Under the pieces are notes generated by a model. The model was not told where the DNA came from and did not search any database. It saw only the letters and a program-made list of their open reading frames with translations. A DNA stretch of 64,000 bases from Bremerella sp. JC817 (lineage in GTDB: Bacteria > Planctomycetota > Planctomycetia > Pirellulales > Pirellulaceae), in the NCBI RefSeq assembly GCF_040718835.1, contig NZ_JBFEFG010000280.1:310001-374000 (forward strand), written 5' to 3'. Shown piece by piece: positions 46,569-54,541 of the stretch; the first letter of the stretch is position 1; each line of letters starts with the position of its first letter. A program made the position numbers and the translations under genes.

Positions 46569-48485
46569 ATGTGTGGCATCGCGGGCGCGTTCTGGGTTTC
46601 TCCTGAAAACGAGGTGAGCGAAGAAGTTCTCCGGCGGATGACCGACAGCTTGTCGCATCGCGGGCCGGACGACTCCGGCGTCTACCATCGCTCGCCGAGA
46701 GATCTTCAGCCTTACGGCCTGGTGCCAGGTATCGGGCTCGGGCATCGTCGCCTTTCGATCATCGACCTCAGCGGCGGTCATCAGCCGCTGGCCAACGAAG
46801 ACCAGTCGGTGTGGACCGTCTTCAATGGCGAAATCTTCAACTACAAATCATTGCGAGCCCGTCTGGAAGGTGCCGGTCACACCTTTCAAACTCACAGCGA
46901 TACCGAAGCGATCGTTCATCTGTACGAAGATGAAGGGCCAGAACTGTTCTCGCACTTCAACGGCATGTTCGCCATCGCGATCTGGGACGCACGACATCGC
47001 CGCATCGTGCTGGGTCGCGATCGCCTCGGGCAGAAGCCGCTGTACTACACCATTCAAGGCGACCGGTTGCTGTTCGGCAGCGAACTGAAAGCAATCCTTC
47101 AGGTACCTGGCGTCTCGCGTGAGATCGATCCCGGCGCGATCGATGCCTACCTGACGTATCAATACGTTCCGCATCCGCAATGCATCTTCCGGGGCATCCA
47201 CAAACTGCCGCCGGGGCATTACCTGACCTTCGATGGCAAGCAGCTCACTGTCAAGAATTATTGGAAGCCTGACTTCTCGAACGAGATCAACATTTCGCTA
47301 GAGGCTGCCAAGCAGGAACTGATTCGATTGTTCACCGATTCGGTTCGATTGCGACTTCAGGCCGACGTTCCGCTGGGGGCGTTTCTTTCGGGCGGGATCG
47401 ATTCGTCGCTGGTGGTGGCGACCATGAAGAAGCTGACCGATCAGAAGGTGAAAACCTTCTCGATTGGTTTTCCGCAGAAGGAATACGACGAGACCAGTTA
47501 TGCTCGCCAGGTTGCGATGCACCTGGGGACCGAACATCACGAGTTTCAGGTCACGCCTGATGCCCTCGAGATGCTACCGAAGCTGATCCATCACTACGAC
47601 GAACCATTCGCCGACAGCTCGGCGATTCCGACCTGGTACGTCGCCCAGAGGACCCGCGAACATGTCACCGTCGCGCTCAGTGGCGATGGCGGCGACGAGC
47701 TGTTCGCCGGATACGATCGCTACCGAGCCGTTCGCCTGGCGGCATTGGTCGACATGCTCGGTCCGGTCGGTCGCTTTGGCTCGAAGGTCGGCATGAAGTT
47801 TCTTCCGGCAGGTGGCCCACAGAAGTCACGACTGAGGCGCGCTCGCCGTTTCGCCGAAGCAATCGCGATGACGCCAGGACGACGTTACCTCGACTGGATC
47901 AGTATCTTCAACGAAACGCGTCGCAGCGAGCTTTACGCCGACGAGTTCGTCGAAAAGCTGCCCGATGTCGATCCGTATGCGTTCCTGAACTCGGCCTGGA
48001 AACGCGTCGGCAAACGCGACGTGATGACGGCCGCCTCGCTGGCCGACCTGACGACCTATTTACCGTGCGACTTGAACACGAAGGTCGACATCGCATCGAT
48101 GGCCCACGCACTCGAATGCCGGCAACCGTTTCTCGACTATCGACTCGCCGAGTTCGCGATCCGCTTGCCATCGAAGTGGAAATGGCGGATGGGTCGCGGC
48201 AAGTTCCTGCTGAAGCATGCCTTCGGCGATCAGTTGCCGCCGAACATCTGGAAGCGACGCAAGATGGGCTTTGGTGTGCCGCTGAACACCTGGTTCCGCA
48301 ATCAGCTTCGTGGTTTGCTGCACGATACGCTGCTATCTGAAACCGCGATGAGCCGCGGTTATTTCCGGCGTGATACGGTCGAGATGCTGTTGAAAGAGCA
48401 CGACCAGAACCAGTTCGATCACAGTGCCCGGCTGTGGGCACTGTTGGTTCTTGAACTGTGGCATCGCGAATGGGTCGATGCCTAG
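46569..48485 (+). CDS. asnB: glutamine-hydrolysing asparagine synthase
   Basis: A 638-residue class-B asparagine synthetase. Met1-Cys2 (MCGIAG) provides the N-terminal nucleophile of the glutaminase domain (1-200, with HRGPDDSG and NGEIFNY). The PP-loop SGGIDSS is at 274-280 in the synthetase domain, followed by ALSGDGGDELFAGYDRYR. It makes asparagine from aspartate, glutamine and ATP; related enzymes transfer amide groups in cell-surface polysaccharide clusters, which cannot be excluded. It is seven bases behind the MarR gene and probably co-transcribed. Confidence 0.92.
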   Translation: MCGIAGAFWVSPENEVSEEVLRRMTDSLSHRGPDDSGVYHRSPRDLQPYGLVPGIGLGHRRLSIIDLSGGHQPLANEDQSVWTVFNGEIFNYKSLRARLEGAGHTFQTHSDTEAIVHLYEDEGPELFSHFNGMFAIAIWDARHRRIVLGRDRLGQKPLYYTIQGDRLLFGSELKAILQVPGVSREIDPGAIDAYLTYQYVPHPQCIFRGIHKLPPGHYLTFDGKQLTVKNYWKPDFSNEINISLEAAKQELIRLFTDSVRLRLQADVPLGAFLSGGIDSSLVVATMKKLTDQKVKTFSIGFPQKEYDETSYARQVAMHLGTEHHEFQVTPDALEMLPKLIHHYDEPFADSSAIPTWYVAQRTREHVTVALSGDGGDELFAGYDRYRAVRLAALVDMLGPVGRFGSKVGMKFLPAGGPQKSRLRRARRFAEAIAMTPGRRYLDWISIFNETRRSELYADEFVEKLPDVDPYAFLNSAWKRVGKRDVMTAASLADLTTYLPCDLNTKVDIASMAHALECRQPFLDYRLAEFAIRLPSKWKWRMGRGKFLLKHAFGDQLPPNIWKRRKMGFGVPLNTWFRNQLRGLLHDTLLSETAMSRGYFRRDTVEMLLKEHDQNQFDHSARLWALLVLELWHREWVDA

Positions 48486-48491
48486 TTCGTC

Positions 48492-51173
48492 TTAGCGGAA
48501 CAAACGAGCTGGCTCGTCGGCCACTCGGTACAGCTTGTTTGGCTGCAGGTTCTTCGTCTTGGTTCCCAGCGACAACGCCATCCAACCTTCGTGCAGCGCC
48601 AATTGATCGACTTTGAAGTCGGCCAATCGTGGATCGACACTGGCACCTTCCGGGAAGAGCGGGATCTCGTGTTTCTTCGAGAGCACCTTCAAGAAGACCG
48701 CCCGCAGGGCAATCTGATCGCGGAAGCCAAGTCGCTTGCCAGTCAGGAATACCGTACTATCGCGAACCAGCTTGGCGTCGTAGTCGACACTGGTTGGGCT
48801 ATAGAGGGCCGACACTTCCAGGTCTTCCCAGCGGTTGTCGTCGACCTTCAGCTCGTCGATTCGAAGGGTCAACTGAGCCTGACCATCTTTGAATTCGACC
48901 CGGATCGGATCTTCCTTCGCGAAGGTGAACTTCACCTCGGCTGGCAGCTGTTCTGTTTCGCCCTGGATCGCCGGGAAGCGAGCACTGATCTCGTACAGAA
49001 ACTCGTGCGGAGTCAGTTCGCGTCCACCCAGTCGCAACTGGCGGATCATGTTGTTCAAACCTGACTGATGCAGTTGAACACTCATCACGCTGCCGATCGG
49101 GCTACTAGGTCGCGGCGTGTGGGCAGCCAACTGCTTCGAGCCAGCACCACGGAAACGACCACTGATCGAACGACTGCTGGTGTTCAGATCAACCACGGAT
49201 GGTTCAAGCCCCAAACGGCTCAGCGGTTCCACCACGTTGACATAGAGCTTGTCTTGCCACTGCTGAACCTTGCCGTTGAGTTGGTCGTTCAACTGCGTTT
49301 CGGCTTTGCTACGAACCTTGCGTTCGACTTCTTGTTCGGCGGCATACTTCTTGTCTTCGGTCTGGCCGCGAGCGACGTTGCGAACGATCGAACCGATCAG
49401 CGGAATGCCGTCGTAGTCGCTTTCCAGGTTGTCGACGCTGGTGGTCGTTTCGGCCCGAGCGACCGCAGGCGACACCCAGAAGCCCTTCGAGTTCACCACG
49501 ACCTGCTTGGCCGCGTGATAGCGGGAACGACCTCGGTTGAAAATCGTGATCGGGCCTGAGTAGCTGCGGGTGCGGCTATCGACGTTGCCCAGCACTTCCA
49601 ATTGAACCCGCCACTGCTGATTGTCTGGCACTGGGCGAACGTTCAAATGCATCTCTGCCCGACTTCGGCCCAGCACGCGTGCCCCAAGGATGAAGTCATC
49701 CACGTCGGCTTCGTCTGGTTTCAGTTCCGGCATGAAGGCCTGCATCAGTTGCTGGCTGACCTCGAACCGAGCATTCGCGTTGCGGTAAGTGTGATCGATC
49801 AGCCGACCATAGGCGACGATCGGTTCCTGACCATGATGCTGCAACAGGTTCGCTTCCATGGCGATCCGCTTGGCGTCGTCAGCCGACTGGTCCAGCTCGT
49901 AACGTTCAATCGTGGCCAAGGTGGTTTCCGGATTGAACGAGATCCCCAGCCAAGGGCGGAGCGAGTGGGCGAGGTTCACAAACGGTGGCTGCGAAAGCAA
50001 CTGCCGCTGCGACTCGTCAAAATCGGTGCTTTCCAGACGCGAAAGAACCTGGCTGGCGACTTCCTGCATCCGCTGCGGCGTTGGATTGTCCATTGCCTGA
50101 CGAAGCTGCTTGAAGCGAAGGTAGTCACTCCAGCTCAAGAGCTGGCCACCATCACGCAGCACCGCTTCGGCCGCTTCCAACCGCTGCTGCAAATCGCCCA
50201 GCGTCGTTGGCGAACCGTGGAGCTCGGTGCCATTCAAGATGATGGCATGGGCCTGGTTCCATAGATCCAGTCGTCGCAGCATGGCATAGTAGGTTTGCGA
50301 GACGTCGGTTCGTTCCCAGCCGAGTTCCAGCCCTTCGGCCAATGGCACGGCGTGGCTAACCACTTCCGCCAAGGTTCCCAGGTACTGCGTTGCTTGCGGG
50401 GTGCCAATGGACGACTCTTCCCGCAATTGGCGGAGAGCGCTGCGAAGCTCCTTCGACCATTTGCGGGCCGAAGTGTATTCGTCGAGACGACCAAGCATAT
50501 GGTCGATCTGTGGCGTCTTCGGCCAGCGATACGCCAGCGGCCGGGCCATGTCGACTTGCGGCAGAACCTTCGGTGGATCGAGCGAAGGGAATGAGGTGCT
50601 CGAATTGTCTGGCTCGTCGGTGATGCGGTACAAGTTGCCGTCTTGGCGGGTATCTGGCTTGTACGAAATAAGCGGCATCCGTTCGAGGCTAGGCAGGTTG
50701 TGCGACAGCGACAACGGAATTTCGATGGTCGGGTCACGCCATGGGCTGACTTCAACCGGTGGAAGCATCTCGTCCGTTCCCGGCGTGATCAGCGTATCGA
50801 CTGGCTTGTCCATCGGCTGGGTGATGTCGTTCGGGTCGGCTTCCGCAGGACCTTCGACCGGCAGCAACATGTCCCGGATCTTGTCGACCGCCTTGGGAAG
50901 TTGCTGATGCAGATAGCGCAGGTCAGGCAATCCCATCCCCGGTGGTACCGACGGAAAGGTCTCGCTTTGGTTTGCCGGGGCTGGTTCGGTTTGAACCTTC
51001 GAAAGTGGCTGGAACTGTTTCTGCACCGGAGGCTCCAGTGCCATGGTCGCCGGCTTTTCGAGAACCGATGGCATCGATTCTTCGACAGGCGCAGCAACCG
51101 CCCAACCGGCCTGGCCGATCATGGGCAACAGTATCGATACCAGCCAAACGCGGTATTGCCGTTTGGATTCCAT
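48492..51173 (-). CDS. large secreted planctomycete protein
   Basis: About 893 residues from the ATG at 51173 (MESKRQYRVWLVSILL), chosen for a signal peptide and AGG just upstream; the frame extends to a GTG at 51224. An unstructured Pro/Glu-rich region (about 30-230) precedes a helical region (about 230-480) and a beta-rich C-terminal half (about 520-880) with several SVQLHQSG / RELTPHEFLYEISARFP segments. It converges on asnB. No enzyme motif or recognised family is present. Probably an exported structural or binding protein. Confidence 0.6.
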   Translation of the reverse strand: MESKRQYRVWLVSILLPMIGQAGWAVAAPVEESMPSVLEKPATMALEPPVQKQFQPLSKVQTEPAPANQSETFPSVPPGMGLPDLRYLHQQLPKAVDKIRDMLLPVEGPAEADPNDITQPMDKPVDTLITPGTDEMLPPVEVSPWRDPTIEIPLSLSHNLPSLERMPLISYKPDTRQDGNLYRITDEPDNSSTSFPSLDPPKVLPQVDMARPLAYRWPKTPQIDHMLGRLDEYTSARKWSKELRSALRQLREESSIGTPQATQYLGTLAEVVSHAVPLAEGLELGWERTDVSQTYYAMLRRLDLWNQAHAIILNGTELHGSPTTLGDLQQRLEAAEAVLRDGGQLLSWSDYLRFKQLRQAMDNPTPQRMQEVASQVLSRLESTDFDESQRQLLSQPPFVNLAHSLRPWLGISFNPETTLATIERYELDQSADDAKRIAMEANLLQHHGQEPIVAYGRLIDHTYRNANARFEVSQQLMQAFMPELKPDEADVDDFILGARVLGRSRAEMHLNVRPVPDNQQWRVQLEVLGNVDSRTRSYSGPITIFNRGRSRYHAAKQVVVNSKGFWVSPAVARAETTTSVDNLESDYDGIPLIGSIVRNVARGQTEDKKYAAEQEVERKVRSKAETQLNDQLNGKVQQWQDKLYVNVVEPLSRLGLEPSVVDLNTSSRSISGRFRGAGSKQLAAHTPRPSSPIGSVMSVQLHQSGLNNMIRQLRLGGRELTPHEFLYEISARFPAIQGETEQLPAEVKFTFAKEDPIRVEFKDGQAQLTLRIDELKVDDNRWEDLEVSALYSPTSVDYDAKLVRDSTVFLTGKRLGFRDQIALRAVFLKVLSKKHEIPLFPEGASVDPRLADFKVDQLALHEGWMALSLGTKTKNLQPNKLYRVADEPARLFR

Positions 51174-51332
51174 CCGCCTTTTGATCATCACGCTCAAGAG
51201 AATACGCCGGGGGGTCATCGTCACTCGGTGAATTCGGACTAAGCCGTCTTCTCCCTACATCGGTCACAAACCGAGCGGATCTGAAACCTTGCCTGGAAAG
51301 ATGCACTGCTAGCAGAAAACAGCGTGCGAGAA

Positions 51333-51380
51333 CCCACCGAAACGCGCAGGCAGATAGCGTCAGAAACCACATTCGGTGGG
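51333..51380. repeat. 9-bp inverted repeat between rsmD and the secreted protein
   Basis: CCCACCGAA (51333-51341) and TTCGGTGGG (51372-51380), 30 bases apart. The T-tract is missing. Possibly a terminator-like hairpin of rsmD, which is transcribed leftwards towards it. Confidence 0.4.
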
Positions 51381-51426
51381 AGATTGCCAGCAAAGCTGCC
51401 GGCGGAAGTCTACGAGCGGGCGGCGT

Positions 51427-52095
51427 TTATTCGGCTGGCTCGTCGGACGCGTCTTCTTCCGTAACTCGATAGATACCGACATGCGCCGGCGAGTAGACAC
51501 GGACGTCCCAGTTCTCGGCGTCAGGAAGTTTCGCGCCGTCGTACTGCTGATCGAACTCTACAATCAACACGCTTCCGTCCGGAGCGTTCTCGATCAGGGT
51601 GTTGATTTGCTTGTCCATCTCTTCGATACGCGACACGAAGAATTCGTACGGAGGGCAGATAAACACAGCCCAAGGGGTCCGCGGCAGATTATCCAGTTCC
51701 TTCTTCACCCAGATAAACGAGTTATGGGCGTAGATCGAAACCTGGTCGACTACTTCCAGTTCTTCGGCGTTGGCCCGGATCAGCTTCGACGTCGGAACGT
51801 GGCGTTCAATCAGATGGGCGTGGATCGCGCCGCGGCTGATTGCTTCCAGCCCGAGGGCTCCGGTACCAGCGAACAGGTCGACGGCGATCTTTCCTTTGAT
51901 CGAAGGGCCGACCAGGTTGAAAACCGCCTCGCGAACCCGTTCCTTCATTGGACGGGTACGCGTGTCCCCGGAGTACTCGATTCGCTTGTTCTTCAGTTGG
52001 CCACCGATGATGCGCATCGGCGTGTCCACCATCGGCTGCGATTGCGGGCCGGATCCACGATTGGGCTTCTTATTGGTGGGGCGACGTTTGGCCAT
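51427..52095 (-). CDS. rsmD: 16S rRNA (guanine966-N2)-methyltransferase
   Basis: A 222-residue RsmD from the ATG at 52095 (MAKRRPTNKKPNRG). It methylates guanine 966 of 16S rRNA using SAM. Features: RIIGGQLKNKRI, TRPMKERVREAVFNL, the SAM-binding motif DLFAGTGALGLEA (73-85), and the catalytic-loop region FICPPYEFF (145-153). In RsmD proteins this last motif is normally DPPY or NPPY; here the first residue is Cys147, which is unusual. A lysine/proline-rich N-terminal tail precedes the domain. Confidence 0.88.
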   Translation of the reverse strand: MAKRRPTNKKPNRGSGPQSQPMVDTPMRIIGGQLKNKRIEYSGDTRTRPMKERVREAVFNLVGPSIKGKIAVDLFAGTGALGLEAISRGAIHAHLIERHVPTSKLIRANAEELEVVDQVSIYAHNSFIWVKKELDNLPRTPWAVFICPPYEFFVSRIEEMDKQINTLIENAPDGSVLIVEFDQQYDGAKLPDAENWDVRVYSPAHVGIYRVTEEDASDEPAE

Positions 52096-52191
52096 GCAAG
52101 TCCAAGCAGGGGAGTAGGGAAAGACGCACTGTCGAGAAGCGTCTATAGTAACATGCTCCCCCCTGGTGCGCACCCCACATGGTCCGAAGAG

Positions 52192-52410
52192 ATGAACGAA
52201 GAGCAGCGATTAACGATCGAAAAGTGGCGTCGGCGGCAGATTTACTGCGTGGCGATAGGCAACCTGGCGGCAATTATCGCCTTGATGGGGATCGCTCTGG
52301 GCAGCTTCATTCTGCTGGGAATCGGGGCGGTGGCATTTCTGGGCTGTCTGCTGGGTATCTTTGTGGGGGGCTACTGTGCTTCCCAGGCGGCCCGGTCTTC
52401 CTCGTCCTAG
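52192..52410 (+). CDS. small two-helix membrane protein
   Basis: A 72-residue protein from the ATG at 52192. Two adjacent hydrophobic helices (about 18-38 and 42-62, rich in Gly/Ala/Ile/Leu) follow a short charged cytosolic N-terminus (MNEEQRLTIEKWRRRQ). It is divergent from rsmD with a gap of about 95 bases. An in-frame ATG at 52153 is possible but has no ribosome-binding site. No family is recognised. Confidence 0.55.
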   Translation: MNEEQRLTIEKWRRRQIYCVAIGNLAAIIALMGIALGSFILLGIGAVAFLGCLLGIFVGGYCASQAARSSSS

Positions 52411-52493
52411 TTGCTTGCATCGCTTGGCTTTCGGGGGGAAAATAGGGCCTGTGGTTTTCGACGACTCCTCTTCTTTGGATTGGCTCTTTCTCC

Positions 52494-53084
52494 ATGTCTC
52501 GAATCTTTCTTTGCGTTGCGTTGTTGGCATTGGTTGGCTGCGAAGGTAAACCGCTGGTCGATCTCCCACCCTCCGGCGAGTCGGCACCGGTCCAAGGGTC
52601 AGCTTCTGGGGATTCGACACCGACCAACGAACCAGCCTCCGGAGGCGCCCCGCCGGCTCTCACACCTGAAACGATGATTCCTCCAGGCGTATCGCCAACC
52701 GCACAGCCGCCGGCCGAATCGAAGCCAAAGAAGGGTGTCATCCACCAGACCACCGACGAGATCGTCAACGCCAAAGAGTGGTTGATGAAAGAAGGGATCG
52801 AGGTCAAAGATGGCAAAATCCAAGGCACCGATCCATTGAGTCAGGCCGCTTCGGGCTACTTCACCCTGGCCGCCCAGGCCAGCACGCTGGGTCTGAAGCA
52901 CCAACTGCAGCAGTACAAAGCGGTAAACGGCAAGTCGCCGACCTATGCTGAATTCAAGCAGATGCTGCAGGACAACCGGATCCAACTGGCGAAGCTTCGC
53001 TGGTACGAAATTTACGCTTACAACGAAGATACCGGCACGATCTTGGTGCTGGTCGATACGGTCGCCCAGGAAGAAGGCCCGTAA
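52494..53084 (+). CDS. putative lipoprotein
   Basis: A 196-residue lipoprotein. Signal peptide with a canonical lipobox (ALVGC, Cys16). Residues 17-95 are Pro/Ser/Thr-rich and disordered. The conserved-looking C-terminal domain (about 95-190) is mixed alpha/beta with GYFTLAAQASTLGLKHQLQQY and RWYEIYAYNEDTGTILVLVD. Shares the direction of the upstream small membrane protein. A hairpin (53112-53143) lies about 27 bases after its stop. Function unknown. Confidence 0.7.
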   Translation: MSRIFLCVALLALVGCEGKPLVDLPPSGESAPVQGSASGDSTPTNEPASGGAPPALTPETMIPPGVSPTAQPPAESKPKKGVIHQTTDEIVNAKEWLMKEGIEVKDGKIQGTDPLSQAASGYFTLAAQASTLGLKHQLQQYKAVNGKSPTYAEFKQMLQDNRIQLAKLRWYEIYAYNEDTGTILVLVDTVAQEEGP

Positions 53085-53111
53085 CGCTTTTGTCTTCTTA
53101 GGACGTACTCG

Positions 53112-53143
53112 GCCAACCGCAACGGGTCTGCAAAGCGGTTGGC
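53112..53143. terminator. hairpin after the lipoprotein gene
   Basis: GCCAACCGC and GCGGTTGGC form a perfect 9-bp stem around a 14-base loop. No T-tract follows, so termination is only suggested. Confidence 0.4.
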
Positions 53144-53354
53144 ATATCTCACGTCAGTGCGCCGGGTCGAGCGATTGCGCTGAATCCCCAGAATTTCTTT
53201 CCGCACAAGATAGATTCGTGACCTAGGTTTTCAATAGCAATCAATCCCGATCCTCTGATGCGTCTGCTCAGGGGGTCAGGTGCGGCTGCTACGGAACCAA
53301 TTCTCTTAGCACGAAACCGCGGCGTTGCCGCACACTATCGAAGAGGCTCTCGCC

Positions 53355-53861
53355 ATGTGGCGAACGCGTCCGCAATCACGTCGAGTATCCCGTTTCTTGC
53401 ATGACAAAAAGGGCAAGCGAACCGGCGCTACGATTGTGGAAACTGCACTCGTGATGCCGGTTTTTTTCATGTTTGTGTTCGCGATTATCGAGTTTGGCCA
53501 TGCCACGATGATCAACAACGTGCTGAAGAATGCCTGCCGTACGGCTGCTCGCTGGGGTTCCGCGACCGGAGCGACAACCGCTCAGGTCGAACAATATGCC
53601 CGCGACCGCATGGGCGGTGCCGTCAATCCTGCGATGGTCAACATCCAGATTAAAGACGCGAGCATGTTCGACACCGGCGGAGATGCTCCGAAAACAAACG
53701 CAGATTTCCAGGCAATGCCTGACATCGAACTCAAGAACGCCGAGCCGAGGCAGATGTTCATGGTCCGCGCGTCGATCCCTTACGGCGAGGTTTCGCTGAT
53801 TCCTCAACCCTGGCTGGGCGGTGTCACGCTCAGCGGCCAGACCTTTACTCGTCACGAATAA
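53355..53861 (+). CDS. TadE-like pseudopilin
   Basis: A 168-residue protein from the ATG at 53355 (MWRTRPQSRR). Basic leader, then a TadE-type hydrophobic helix (TGATIVETALVMPVFFMFVFAIIEFGH) with the conserved Glu, and a beta-rich exported part ending at a HE C-terminus. TadE-family proteins are minor pseudopilins assembled by tight-adherence (Flp) type IVc pilus systems or similar. It is first of three such genes. The TadA, TadB and TadC machinery is not in the window. Confidence 0.85.
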   Translation: MWRTRPQSRRVSRFLHDKKGKRTGATIVETALVMPVFFMFVFAIIEFGHATMINNVLKNACRTAARWGSATGATTAQVEQYARDRMGGAVNPAMVNIQIKDASMFDTGGDAPKTNADFQAMPDIELKNAEPRQMFMVRASIPYGEVSLIPQPWLGGVTLSGQTFTRHE

Positions 53862-53965
53862 CCACTGGCCGACGACTCCCATACAGGAACTGACACGCTT
53901 TCATTGAAAAGCAACTTACGCACTTCGGTGCTTTATCTCATTCTTCTATTCCACTACCCAGTGCC

Positions 53966-54448
53966 ATGAACCTATTCACGCGAAGACGAGCACTCAACAA
54001 TCGACGGGCCACGGCAACGGTCGAATTTGCCGTGATCGCTCCGGTATTTTTAATGCTCATTCTGGGAATGTTGGAAGCCAGCCGGCTGTTCGATACTTAT
54101 TCGCAACTGGCCCAGGCTGCTCGCGACGGGGCTCGACTTGGTGCCATGGATCGCGCCGATTGGGTTGCCAGCGGACTACGCTCGAACGACAAGATCATCG
54201 CCGACATTCGAAGCAGTCTTGAAGCTGCCGGGTACGACCCCGACAAGCTCGAGATCTCGATCGAACCGGCGAACAAGCCAGGCGAATCCTTCGATCTGGA
54301 TGATCCCAATAACGATCTCGACTTATTCCAGGTACGCATTGCACTTCCATTTTCTGAGGTAGCCGCAATGCCTGTACCTGACGGAGTAGATTACGACCTG
54401 TCTACGGCCGTAATCTTCCGCAACACGCGGTCGACGATTGTTCAATAG
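53966..54448 (+). CDS. TadE-like pseudopilin
   Basis: A 160-residue protein of the same family: basic leader (NRRATAT), TadE helix (VEFAVIAPVFLMLILGMLEASR) and an exported domain of about 110 residues. It differs from its neighbour at 53355 in the soluble part, so the two are likely subunits rather than duplicates. Direction and spacing (about 100 bases) fit a single operon. Confidence 0.85.
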   Translation: MNLFTRRRALNNRRATATVEFAVIAPVFLMLILGMLEASRLFDTYSQLAQAARDGARLGAMDRADWVASGLRSNDKIIADIRSSLEAAGYDPDKLEISIEPANKPGESFDLDDPNNDLDLFQVRIALPFSEVAAMPVPDGVDYDLSTAVIFRNTRSTIVQ

Positions 54449-54541
54449 TCATCAATTCTCTTGCGTTTCCGTTCCGCCCCCAATCAAAGCCAGTTGGCAA
54501 TTGCGACTGCACTCCCCCGCAGGTACAGAGAGATAAGAGTC

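Noticed and set aside
51333..51380. Possible transposon-end repeat
   Set aside because: The inverted repeat is only 9 bp with a 30-base gap, no transposase lies nearby, and it sits at a gene 3' end; kept only as a repeat.
51376..52191. 5' part of a long frame ahead of the small membrane protein at 52192
   Set aside because: It is antisense to rsmD; only its last 72 codons, with two membrane helices, look real.
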